DNA of 64,000 nucleotides from Morchella semilibera (lineage: Eukaryota > Ascomycota > Pezizomycetes > Pezizales > Morchellaceae): contig CM018604.1 in the NCBI GenBank assembly GCA_009192285.1, positions 1,550,001 to 1,614,000 of the forward strand. The letters run 5' to 3'. The number at the start of each line of letters is the position of its first letter. Position 1 is the stretch's first letter. A model generated the notes under the pieces. That model was not told where the DNA came from and did no database searches. It saw nothing but the letters and a program-made list of their open reading frames with translations. Of the stretch, positions 1 through 9,900 are shown piece by piece. The position numbers and the translations under genes were made by a program.

Positions 1-26
1 CCAGTAGGGCACACTGGAAGTAATAC

Positions 27-74
27 GAGAATCAATTCATGAGAAGCAATTCGCGAGAATCAATTCGCGAGAAG
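27..74. repeat. 14-bp minisatellite
   Basis: About 3.4 tandem copies of a 14-bp unit (GAGAATCAATTCGC and close variants) start at 27, 41, 55 and 69. No coding or regulatory role can be read from it. Confidence 0.8.
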
Positions 75-1070
75 GTAAATAAAAAAGTCTCAAAGAGCCT
101 TATCTATATACTAACAAGCCTTTTACTAGGTCGATGAGTTAAAAGGGCCTAAAAAGGTCATATCCAGAGTTGGCCTGTAGGAGGATGATGTTCAATTAGC
201 TGCAGATATAGCCAATTGGAGAGCTGCAAAGGCGCGCGGAAAGGAAGGGAAGGTACCAGCAGCGATTGAGTGATTTGAGGGGCGTGGGCATGGAGAAGGC
301 GGGAGAGGCATTTCAAGAGCCTCCTCCCGCCTCGACAGTGGATATATGATTTTGGCGGAGGACTCCTATCTTGATGTATGGTATGAATAATCAAAGTGGA
401 TTTTGAGGTATCAGTAAATTAGTAATAGTTTGAAAGTCTTCGGAGATATTGGGAGAGCCCAGGAGATAGTCAAGGATTACAGGAAAGCATGCGAGATTTC
501 GCTTAATCATCAGTAGTCTCCGGAGATATAAGAAGGGCTTGGCGAGTCCTCAGGAGAGCCCAGAGGATTGACAGGGATTACAGGAGAGCTTGGGAGATTT
601 TGCTTAATCATCAATAGTCTCCGGAGATATCAAGAGGGCTTGGCGAGCTCTCAGGAGAGCTCAGGGGATTGATAGGGATTACAGGAGAGCTTAGGAGGTT
701 TCGCTTAATCCTCCGGAGATATCAGGAGGGCTTGGGGGACCCTTACGAGAATGCCCTACTCATCCTTGGGCTTATAACAGAGCGTCTCTGAAGCCTCTCT
801 AAATGAAAACCTCTTACTAGTATAGCAGTCTGCGATATCTCGCAACCTCTTGGGAGAGAATAACAAAGCCTCCAGAGGGCGCCAGGAGAGCGCCGCCTAG
901 CATCAGGAGAGCCTGCCAAGGCTTCTTGAAGGCTCGGGAGGCTTCCGCAAAGGCTCAGGAGGCCCTTGTACGGGCGGATAAGCCCCTGGAGATCGAAAGT
1001 TTGACAGGTATCTCTGAACATCTCCCACACCTCCCGGGCCTCCAGTAGGGTCGAATACGCTTGGTGATGA
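75..1070. other. No gene; repeat-rich DNA left of the retrotransposon cluster
   Basis: No convincing coding region was seen. The reading frames here are short and lie in repetitive purine-rich DNA built from CAGGAGAG- and GGAGATAT-like words. The right edge abuts a truncated LTR, so this may be older transposon debris. Confidence 0.5.
436..740. repeat. About 100-bp tandem repeat, three copies
   Basis: The anchor GATTACAGG recurs at 475, 576 and 677 (period 101). The word CGGAGATAT recurs at 441, 521, 621 and 714, so individual copies carry indels. Each unit contains CAGGAGAGC and GGAGATATC words. The same kind of CAGGAGACT-rich sequence interrupts a gag gene at 12953-13089, so the two may be related. 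Confidence 0.75.
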
Positions 1071-1436
1071 AACTATAGCTATGAATAGGAGTATATTCCT
1101 ATGTACTGAGATAACAGGAAGACGAGACAGAGAGAAAAGAAAGAAAGAACTAAGGAAAACATCTACCTCCGCTATTTAACACTTCTCCTCCACTAGTCCA
1201 CTATGACTCATACATCAGCTCATAGAAACCCGCACAACTCTATCGCATCCACACCTCGTATTTCTCCCCACCATCCCCTTTATTTACATTACAAATCCAT
1301 CACGCCATCGAACCTCCTAGAACCAAATGACGACAACCTCCTTTAACACACCCTTTCCTCGCTTAACTATTCCTAAACAATCACAACAACGCTTCGCCTA
1401 CTGAGCCCTCGGGACCGATGCCAAGACGCCGGGACA
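1071..1436 (-). mobile_element. Truncated gypsy LTR (minus orientation)
   Basis: This is homologous to the LTRs at 11692-12323 and 13456-14079. Read on the minus strand it starts TGTCCCGGCG at 1436, passes the pyrimidine-rich transcription-start area near 1115-1140 and stops being alignable near 1071, so the U5 end is missing. The neighbouring old element (1437 onward) points the other way. This is therefore not its own 5' LTR but a piece of another copy placed against it. Confidence 0.7.
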
Positions 1437-1458
1437 TACTCCCGGGGGAGCTATCCCT

Positions 1459-1743
1459 ATGGATTTGTCTAATAGTCATCGTCGTCCGGATCCCAGAGAA
1501 AGGGAAGCATATTGTGTGGAGCAGCGTTCTTATTACTGTGGGGCAGTTGGACATTTGGTTAGAGATTGCACTCTTTCGCCCTCGCGGAGGGCAGCACCTA
1601 GGATGAGGGTAGCATTGTTGAAAGCGAAGAAGGAAAAGAAGGAAAAGGAAGAGGAGTTATCGTCGGATGAGCAGGAGTTATCGTCGAATGAGGAGGAGTT
1701 ATCGTCGGATGAGAAGGAGTTAAAAGATTCGTCCCTGGCCTAA
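1459..1743 (+). pseudogene. Gag C-terminal remnant with degenerate zinc knuckle
   Basis: An open frame of 94 codons encodes the tail of a retrotransposon gag. Residues about 24-36 carry the CGxxGHxxxxC part of a CCHC knuckle. The expected first cysteine two residues before is replaced by serine, as if one base had changed. After the knuckle the protein is basic, then ends in three near-repeats of an acidic E-L-S-S-(D/N)-E unit. The capsid domain that should precede it is absent, so this is a fragment and not a working gene. The protease-RT frame begins about 40 bases downstream. Confidence 0.65.
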
Positions 1744-1781
1744 GCGGCATAGCCCAGGGACCTCCTAAAGTTTTTTCTAAA

Positions 1782-3686
1782 GTGTCCATTTCTACGTTTT
1801 CATTATCAGAGGGGGAAATGGATGGGAATCAATTGATTGTAGTTTGTTCTATTTCGCAAAATAAAAAATCTATTGTACCCACCTATGCCTTGATTGATAC
1901 TGGAGCGTCGGGATATGCATTTATTGATGAAGACTTTGTATGCCGCCATGAATTAAAAATGAAGAATTTGAGGACTGAGAGGGAGATTGATGTGATTGAT
2001 GGAACGCCTATTGAATCTGGGAAGGTGACTAGGAAGGTGACGTTGGAACTGGAGATTAATGGACATGTAGAAGAATGTCCTTTCTTTATTACGAAACTGG
2101 GACATTATCCGATAGTGATGGGAATACCTTGGATGAGGAAGCATGGAGTCTTGATTGACAGTGGAAGGAATGAGATTCGCTTCCAGTCATCAGTATGTCT
2201 TGAACATTGCATAGCCAATCGCAAACCTATTGTTGCTCGTGGAATCTCAACTCCACCACCGGAAAAGCCAGTTACCCATATTTCAGCAGTTACCTCTCGA
2301 TCGTTTAAGAAGTTGGCTCAGGATTCTACCGTCCAAGTCTACTCAACCACTCTATATGCTGTTAACAAGATACTGGAGATGCCTGTCAATCCTGATGGAA
2401 AGATTCCGATAGACTATCAATGTTTCCGACAACTATTTGATGAAACCAATGCATCTAGGCTACCACCGCATCGTTCCTATAACCATGAGATAAAGTTACA
2501 AGAAGGAACAGTACCACCCTTTGGTCCTATTTATAGCATGTCATGGGAAGAGTTGAAGGCGTTGAGGGATTATTTGGCTGATAACTTGAAGAAGCGATTT
2601 CTTCGGTCTAGCAATTCTTTTCATGGATACGCTAGGTTCGGAGGGTTGGAAGGATTGGCAGGGTTGGGATTACTGTAAGCTAGGAGGCGGGGATGAGTCA
2701 GAATATGTTCTATGGGTTTCTGTTACGCGAGAATGTGAGTCATGGTATAGGTTATGCGAGGGTATGAGTCAGGCTTGGCTCCGGGATAATAGATATATAA
2801 TGGAGGCAACGGCGCCTACTCCTGTACTCTCTTTCTTTCTCTTTTCTCTTTACGCAACGTCTTCTGTATCTATCTATAATACACTATAGTCTCTATTCTT
2901 ACTAGTGACTATCGCTGTCTGTTATACTTCTCGTTCATACTTCCCCCCGCTCTCAGGAAGTATCGCTGCCACTACCCCGCACCCTGCGGAATGAGGCTAC
3001 ACCACTGACGCCCCCTTGAGAATTCTCCAGCTGGTGCCCCTGTGCTATTTGTCAAGAAAGCTGATGGTTCCTTACGTTTGTCCATTGATTACCGGAAGCT
3101 AAATGCCATTACGGTCAAGGATCGATACCCTCTTCTCCTTACACTGGAAACTATGGCCAACCTTGCATGGGCAAATTATTTTACCAAGTTGGATCTACAA
3201 TGGGGTTATAATCAGATTAGGATTAAAGAGGGGGATGAGTGGAAAACGGCTTTTAGAATTCACTATGGACATTGGGAATATTTGGTGATGCCTTTTGGTC
3301 TAACCAACGCACCCGCTACTTTTCAACGCTGGATTAATGATATCCTCCGGCCCTTTCTGGATCGTTGTGCTACTGTTTATCTTGACGATATTCTTATTTA
3401 TTCGGAAACCCTGGAGCAACACCAACAGGATGTGCAGCAAGTACTGGAGACCTTGGAGGCCAATAAGGTTCACTTGAAGCCCGAAAAGTGTGAATTTAGT
3501 GTGCATGAAACTAAATATTTGGGCATGATCTTAACTCCCGGAGGAATGAAGATGGATCCTGCTAAGGTACAGATAATTGTGGATTGGGAGGCGCCGAAGA
3601 CAGTGAAGGAGGTTCAGGAATTTTTTGGGTTTGCCAATTTTTATCGACGTTTTATCTATGCTTACTCCCGAGTGGCTCACCATTGA
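1782..3686 (+). pseudogene. Old gypsy pol, protease and RT part (broken)
   Basis: The first block (1782-2617) encodes an aspartic protease with the active-site DTGAS near residue 40, then the start of the reverse transcriptase. The frame is broken at 2618 by a 403-bp insertion and resumes at 3021. The second block carries the RT palm, including the YLDD catalytic motif near 3378-3389 and the conserved MPFGLTNAP stretch. The frame is then lost near 3674-3684 by a small deletion relative to the intact neighbour. No single product can be made. It descends from the same lineage as the intact pol at 6914-10606. Confidence 0.85.
2618..3020 (+). mobile_element. Solo-LTR-like insertion in the old element
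   Basis: A 403-bp block interrupts the RT frame and is flanked by a direct AATTC(T) duplication (2613-2617 and 3021-3025). Removing it restores continuity with the homologous RT. Inside are a TATA-like stretch (about 2793-2800) and then a pyrimidine-rich CTTTCTTTCTC tract with a GTCTTC word, the same layout as the other LTRs here. The ends are not TG...CA, so the family assignment is inference. A non-LTR-derived insertion is possible. Confidence 0.6.
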
Positions 3687-4462
3687 CTGCTCTGACAAAA
3701 ACGCATGTACGATTCGAGTGGACCTCCAAAGTTGAACAAGCCTTTCAGAAACTCAAGACTGCCTTTACCACCGCTCCCGTATTGATGCACCCTGATTCTG
3801 AGAAAGAGTTTATCGTGGAAACCGATGCGTCGGACTATGTGTCAGCAGGAATATTGTCACAACGTGATGATGAAGGAGTACCTCACCCAGTTGTGTTCTT
3901 CTCTAAAACACATTCGCCTGCAGAATGCAATTACGAGGTCTATGATAAAGAGTTGCTGGCCATTATTCGCTGCTTTGAGGAATGGAGACCTCATCTGGAG
4001 ACAGCTCAGTTTCAAGTAAAAGTACTTACAGATCATCGCAATCTCGAGTATTTTATGTCAACTAAATTGTTGAATCGGCGTCAAACTCGTTGGGCAGAGT
4101 TCCTGTCTCCGAGTCGATATAGATTTATGATTCAGTACAGACTAGGAAAGCAGGGAAGGAAGATTGATATTTTGACCAGGAGGTCTAAGGATTTACCGAA
4201 GGAAGGGGATGAGAGATTGGAACAACAAAGTCGAGTGGTTTTGAAGAAGGAGAATCTAGATTCAAAGATAGGTTTGTTAGCGGGCTCTTTGTCAAATGAA
4301 CCCGCTGAAGGATCGTCTCTCGTACTTGATTTATTTAATAAGGCTTACCAGTGTGATAGCTTCCCAACTAAAGTTCTATCCATACTCCGGAACGGCGCTC
4401 GACAATCGAAAGAGATTTCGTTGGCGGAGTACAAGGAGAGCAAGGAGGAGTTACTGCTTTAA
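3674..4462 (+). pseudogene. Old gypsy pol, RNase H part
   Basis: This continues the old pol in a shifted frame after the break near 3674. It encodes the RNase H domain with ETDASD, YDKELLA and TDHRNLEYF motifs, followed by the linker towards integrase. It ends in a TAA at 4460-4462, where the intact relative has a tyrosine codon. The intact copy keeps the GKPDALTRR-like stretch, whereas here it is altered to [10 protein letters not shown]. Confidence 0.8.
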
Positions 4463-5334
4463 CGGAATACACTCTATGTCCCTGATTATGATGAACTCAA
4501 ACTCTATTTGCTACAACAATACCACGATAAACCCTCTGCTGGGCATCCCGGACGGTCAAAGACATTGGAGCTTCTGAGTCGGAATTATTATTGGCTGACC
4601 ATGCGGAAATATACGGATCGCTATGTTCAAAATTGTCATACCTGTCGACGGAGTAAAGCGAACCATTATCCTCTTCAAGGAGTCCTGCGACCGCTATTAG
4701 TACCCAAAGGACCTTGGACGGATATTACTATGGACTTTGTAACGGGACTCCCAGAGAGTAATGGGTTTAATGCTATACTGGTGGTAGTGGACCGGCTAAC
4801 AAAGATGAAGTATTTGATTCCCACAACGGAGAATGTTAATGCCAGGGATCTGTCTCGTCTATACCTAGAGCAGGTATGGAAGTTACATGGGTTGCCAGAG
4901 ACTATTGTTTCAGATCGAGGGACGCAGTTTACGGCTGGGTTTTGGAAAGCTCTTTGCGAACGGTTGGAAATTGCACCTCGCCATTCCACAGCATTTCATC
5001 CTCAGACCGATGGGCAAACAGAAAGGACCAACGCCATTATGGAGCAGTATCTCCGCAGTTATGTATCGTATCAACAGGATAACTGGGCGGACTTTTTACC
5101 TCTAGCTGAATTTGCTACTAATAATCATATTTCCGAAACCACTAATATGTCTCCCTTTCAGGCTAACTATGGGAGACATCCAAGAATGACATTTGGACCC
5201 TTACAACACGGACGGACGGTGAATGAGGATCAGGCTAATGGGTTGGCACGAGAGATGTTTCAGGTGTTTGATTTTCTGAAAAGTGAGATGTTCAGGGCGC
5301 AGAAAATACAGGAGGAGATGGCTAATTTACACTG
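4463..5334 (+). pseudogene. Old gypsy integrase, 5' part
   Basis: The open frame after the TAA carries the integrase: an HHCC zinc-binding region (about 4510-4660) and the DDE core, with MDF near 4732, SDRGTQF near 4912 and TDGQTE near 5007-5024. The frame is cut at 5334 by insertion of the young element. The remaining C-terminus (GPY/F-like module and chromodomain) is found at 11209-11670. Confidence 0.85.
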
Positions 5335-5916
5335 TATCACGGCGTACCACGGAGTTCGCAGGAGAGGAGGATATCCGGGAATGGGTTTTGGGTTGCGGTG
5401 TGCTTTCTTTTGGGTTCTTGGAGTTTCTATGGGTTTCCGTTATACGATGTTATGAGTCATGATTGTACAGGGATTAGGAGGGGTATATATACGTTGCTAC
5501 GGATCTTTCTTTTGTTCTTTTCTTTCTCTTTTCTTTCCTTACGTGTTCTTCCTGTTGTCAACCCTACGGTTTAGTTTCGTCTCGTCTTGTGTCTTTAGTC
5601 CTGAATATATTACGTCATAACCATAGTCTTCGCCCAGACCCTAGTGGGTCTTCCATAGTACCTCGTCTCGTCCTCGCTTTGCTTCGTTCTCGCCTCGCCT
5701 CGTCTCGCCTCGTTCATAGTCCATGACCGTAGTCCGTGTCGTCTACTGGTACCTTCGTCTCCACGTCTTCGTCAGAGAGGCCATTTGGACCCTCTGCCCT
5801 ACAACCCTGCTCCTCGGTTAGGTTCTTCCGTCGTTGCCTCTCGTCTTCGTCCTCGTCCCCGCCTCGGTTGTGTACCTCGGCTCTTCTGTTTGTTGTCTCC
5901 GTGTTGCTCCGTAACA
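5335..5916 (+). repeat. 5' LTR of the young element
   Basis: This 582-bp direct repeat matches 10627-11208. It contains a TATATAT box at 5484-5490. About 55 bases on, after a pyrimidine-rich stretch, is the predicted start of R at 5541 (ACGTGTTCTT). The second half is rich in TCGTC/CTCGTC words. The terminus begins TA rather than TG in both copies, so the change predates this insertion. Confidence 0.95.
5484..5550 (+). promoter_or_regulatory. LTR core promoter and predicted transcript start
   Basis: A TATA box (5484-5490) precedes a CT-rich tract. The decamer ACGTGTTCTT at 5541-5550 is exactly complementary to the sequence two bases past the LTR end. In Tf1-type self-priming elements the mRNA 5' end folds back onto that site, so transcription is predicted to start at about 5541. 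The copy in the 3' LTR is at 10833-10842. Confidence 0.55.
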
Positions 5917-5918
5917 CT

Positions 5919-5928
5919 AAGAACACGT
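5919..5928 (+). promoter_or_regulatory. Putative self-priming primer-binding site
   Basis: AAGAACACGT lies two bases after the 5' LTR, where reverse transcription is primed. It does not start with the TGG that pairs to a tRNA CCA end. It is a perfect 10-base reverse complement of 5541-5550 inside the LTR. The minus-strand relative has a different site at the same offset that pairs with its own LTR (13444-13453 with 13761-13770). Confidence 0.6.
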
Positions 5929-5978
5929 GCCCTCTGCCGACCTACACAACAACCCCGCCTCGCTCCACTCCGGTCATA

Positions 5979-6959
5979 ATGACCGATCTTAGTTGGGATG
6001 TCCCCATGGGGGACTGCCCCAACCCCGTCTTTTTCTCTCCCGGCCCCCTCGAGTGCTTCTTCCCAGAAAGGAAGGGGTACTGTCATCTCGCTCTCGTCCC
6101 CCGCTCTCACTGGTTCGACCTTGGCAATCGTCTCGGCTCGGACCCCCACGTTCCCCACCTCCGACAGTACGCTCTCTCCCATGGTCTCAAGCGCGCCGAT
6201 GCCCACTGGGCCAAGGCCACCTTTACCGTCACTGCCCCGGGTAAGCTCCATGTTGGAGCACCCAACACCGAAGGTTTCTGCCCCGTCCACGACTCGGAGG
6301 CCATTATTCGTGGCCTTAGGGACCCCGCCCTTGCTCAACACACCATCGGCCGTCCTATGGAAGTTTCCGCCCCGCGCTCACTGCCCGAGAGACTCGCTGA
6401 GTTCTTGGAAATCTTTGGCCCCGCTGAGGAGGACTTCGGGTATGAGCTTACTCAGGCCCACACCCTCATCGCAGAAGCCCTCGCCGCCCTGACCGCCCCC
6501 ACCGATGTCGCCGCCCCCGTTACCGAGGAACCTGCCGTATGCACGGCCCATGATGAGGTCATTGAGGACCTCGAACTGGAACTCAAGGCAGCCGAAAGAA
6601 AGGCTGCTGATCTCTGGTCTCGTATGTGCGAGGCCCAGGAGGAATCAGTCGAGGCCATCGAGGACCTCCAGGAAGAAGTGGCCTCCCTCACAGCTGAGAA
6701 GGAGGAGTTCCGTTATCGCCTGGCCCTACACCAAGAAGCCCTTGCCGATGCCGATGCCATTATTGCCGACCTCCGCCGCCGTCTTCCTCTTGCCGCCCCC
6801 AATGCTACCAGGAAGCCATTTCGCCCCGCCGTCCAGACCCCGAAGCCTCGTTACCTCGCTCCTCGCTCCCAGGATTCTCGCACCTCCGACAACTGGCGTA
6901 AAGCACCAGTTGAATTAATGATCCCCAAGCCGGCGTTAAAAGGTCAGCCCCTTTGGTAG
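5979..6959 (+). CDS. ORF1 (gag-position protein) of the young element
   Basis: A 326-aa protein starting at the first ATG after the LTR and priming site. It sits where gag should be, but I see neither a recognisable capsid helix pattern nor a CCHC zinc knuckle. The middle (about residues 190-280) is a long charged segment rich in A, E and L with coiled-coil character. The C-terminus is basic and proline-rich. It overlaps pol, whose frame is open from 6914, by 46 bases in the -1 frame, so pol is probably made by frameshifting or reinitiation. It may be a highly diverged gag or a replaced one. The position is certain, the function is inference. Confidence 0.7.
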   Translation: MTDLSWDVPMGDCPNPVFFSPGPLECFFPERKGYCHLALVPRSHWFDLGNRLGSDPHVPHLRQYALSHGLKRADAHWAKATFTVTAPGKLHVGAPNTEGFCPVHDSEAIIRGLRDPALAQHTIGRPMEVSAPRSLPERLAEFLEIFGPAEEDFGYELTQAHTLIAEALAALTAPTDVAAPVTEEPAVCTAHDEVIEDLELELKAAERKAADLWSRMCEAQEESVEAIEDLQEEVASLTAEKEEFRYRLALHQEALADADAIIADLRRRLPLAAPNATRKPFRPAVQTPKPRYLAPRSQDSRTSDNWRKAPVELMIPKPALKGQPLW

Positions 6960-9900
6960 AAATTGGCACACCAAAGGGGCTAGTCCCGCCACCCACCTTT
7001 GTTCTTTCCGCTGCCGCTGTTTCTGAAGACAGAATGTCTGAGGAATCTCTTGTTGTTTCCTGCTCTATTGCCCAAGATACCGCCGCCTCCATTGCTACCC
7101 ATGCCCTGATAGATACAGGCGCTTCGGGGTATGCTTTTGTTGACCAAGGATTTGTTTTACAACATGGTCTCGTCCCGGTTCCCCTGAAGACATCACGCTT
7201 GCTCGAGGTAATCGACGGCAGGCTGGTGGAGTCAGGGAAAATTACACATATGGTAAAACTGTCGCTGGATATCAACGGTCACCAGGAAATTGCTCCGTTT
7301 TTCGTTACCAAGCTAGGACATTATCCATTGGTCATGGGTATTCCCTGGATGAGACATCACGACCTGGCCATCAGACCGAAGACGAATAAGATCATCTTCG
7401 ATTCTGACTTTTGCGTTCGAAATTGCTCTCGGTATCATGCTACGGTAACCGCTAAAGGAATCTCTGTTTCGCTCCCGGATGCCCCCGCTATCCAGATCGC
7501 GGCCATTGGGGCTGTACCTTTTGTGGGGCTCGCTCGGCGCCGACAGAATAAACTCTTCTGCGCCTCAATCCGAGCCATCGATGAAACCCTCGCTGGAAAG
7601 ATGAACCAGGACCCCTCAGCTCACGTACCTAAGGACCTCCAGGAGTTTATTTCATTGTTCCAGGAAAGCCAAGCTACTGCCTTGCCGCCGCACCGTTCTC
7701 ATGATTTGAAAATAGTCTTGCAGGATGGAAAGGTTCCCCCGTTTGGTCCGCTATATGGCATGTCCCGTCTAGAGCTACAGGCCCTCAGGGATTATATCAC
7801 GGAAAACCTGTCGAAAGGCTTTATCCGCTACTCTGAATCCCCCGCCGGGGCACCAGTCCTGTTTGTTAAGAAATCCGACGGCTCCCTCCGACTATGTGTA
7901 GACTATAGGAAGCTCAATGAAATTACGGTTAAAAACCGCCATCCTTTGCCGTTAATTCCGGAAACCCTGTCCCGCCTCTCCAAGGCGAAGTACTATACCA
8001 AGCTGGACCTTCGCTGGGGATACCACCAAATTAGGATACAGGAGGGCGACGAGTGGAAAACGGCTTTTCGGACCCGCTATGGACACTTCGAGTACAATGT
8101 GATGCCTTTCGGACTGACCAATGCCCCTGCCGCGTTCCAACATTGGATTAACGACCTCCTACGTCCCTATTTGGATAATTTCGCTACAGCCTACCTCGAT
8201 GATGTGTTAATTTACTCCGAAACCCTGGAGGAACATAAGCAACATGTCCGGGAAATTATGAAGGTTTTTCAGATCCACGGTGTTCATCTCAAGCCTGAGA
8301 AGTGCGAGTTCTATGTGCAGCAGACCAAATACCTCGGGTTGATCGTGACTCCGGAAGGTATCCAGATGGACCCTAGCAAAGTGTCGACGGTCCAGGATTG
8401 GGAAACACCCACCAGGCTTCGGGAGGTTCAAGAGTTCTTAGGCTTTGCAAATTTTTATCGACGGTTTATCTATGCTTACTCCCGAGTTGTGTCTCCGCTT
8501 ACCGCCCTGACCAAGAAGAATGTAAAATTCGAATGGTCTCAGAAGGCGCAGGAGGCATTTCAGAAGCTCAAGGACGCCTTTACTTCGGCCCCGATTCTTG
8601 CCCACTTTGACTTTGAAAAAGAAGTCATTGTAGAAACCGATGCCTCCGACTATGTATCCGCGGGTATTATGTCTCAATATGGTGACGATGGACTTCTACA
8701 TCCTGTGGCTTTTTTCTCGAAGAAACACTCCCCCGCGGAATGCAACTACGAAATTTATGATAAGGAATTACTGGCAGTCGTTAGGAGTTTTGAGGAATGG
8801 CGTGCCAATTTGGAAGGGTCCCGTTTCCCTATTAAGGTATTAAGCGATCATAGGAACCTGGAATATTTTATGTCTACGAAGCTATTGAATCGTCGCCAAA
8901 CTCGCTGGGCCGAGTTCTTGTCGCGGTTTGATTTTGTTATTCAATTTCGACCAGGGAAACAAGGAGGGAAGCCGGATGCGCTTACCAGGAGATCGAGGGA
9001 TTTACCCAAGGAAGGAGACGAGCGTCTGACGCATCAGTCACAGGTGGTATTGAAGCAGGAGAATTTGGGATCAAGGATTAAGTTAAGTTTGTTGGCGGGT
9101 TCTTTGACAAATGAACCCGCTGAAGGAATGCCCACCGTGAAGGAATTATTAATCCAAGCTTACCAAGAAGATAGTTTTCCCGATCAAGTTCTCACCATGC
9201 TTCGTAATGGTACCAAACAGTCAAAGAAGATTTCTCTCGCCGAATGTATGGAAACCGAGGACGGGTTTCTTTTATATCGCCAGGCTATTTATGTTCCTGA
9301 GTCCAATGCCCTTCAGTTGCGTCTTTTGCAGGATCACCATGATAAACCTTCCGCTGGACATCCAGGCCGCGCCAAGACTCTCGAGCTTCTCAGCCGGAAC
9401 TATTACTGGCCAAATATGAGGAAGTATGTCGATCGCTATGTTCTGAATTGCAATGTGTGTTCTCGTAGCAAAGCATCTCGCAATGCCCTCCAAGGTGTCC
9501 TTCGACCTCTTGCCGTACCTAAAGGCCCATGGACCGATGTATCAATGGATTTTGTTACAGGACTTCCAGAAAGTAATGGTTTTAATGCGATCCTGGTGGT
9601 GGTGGACCGTCTGACAAAGATGCGCCACTTTATACCCTGCACTGAGGAGGCAAACGCTAGGGATGTCGCGGCTATGTATCTTGACTCGGTTTGGAAGCTT
9701 CATGGACTACCGGAGACTATTGTCTCAGACCGCGGCACTCAGTTTACTGCTGAGTTTTGGAAGACTTTATGCGCCCGTCTCGAGATTGCTCCTCGCTATA
9801 GCACCGCCTTTCACCCACAAACAGACGGGCAGACTGAAAGGATTAATGCCATAATGGAACAGTACCTCCGAGCCTATGTTTCGTACCAACAGGACGATTG

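Larger units (their letters stand above)
1437..5334 (+). mobile_element. Old Ty3/gypsy chromovirus, left part
   Basis: This decayed element is cut in two by a younger one. The order is gag end with zinc knuckle, protease, reverse transcriptase, RNase H and integrase, and it then resumes at 11209 with the chromodomain end. The 5' LTR and most of gag are missing. Damage includes a 403-bp insertion (2618-3020), a frameshift near 3674-3684 and a stop at 4460-4462. Protein similarity to the pol of the young element is obvious throughout, but the nucleotide sequence is clearly diverged and A/T-richer. That may reflect age, a different subfamily, or RIP-type mutation. Confidence 0.9.

Noticed and set aside
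5736-5978. N-terminal extension of ORF1 into the LTR
   Set aside because: It would start inside the LTR upstream of the priming site, and the same frame exists in the 3' LTR. The ATG at 5979 is the plausible start.
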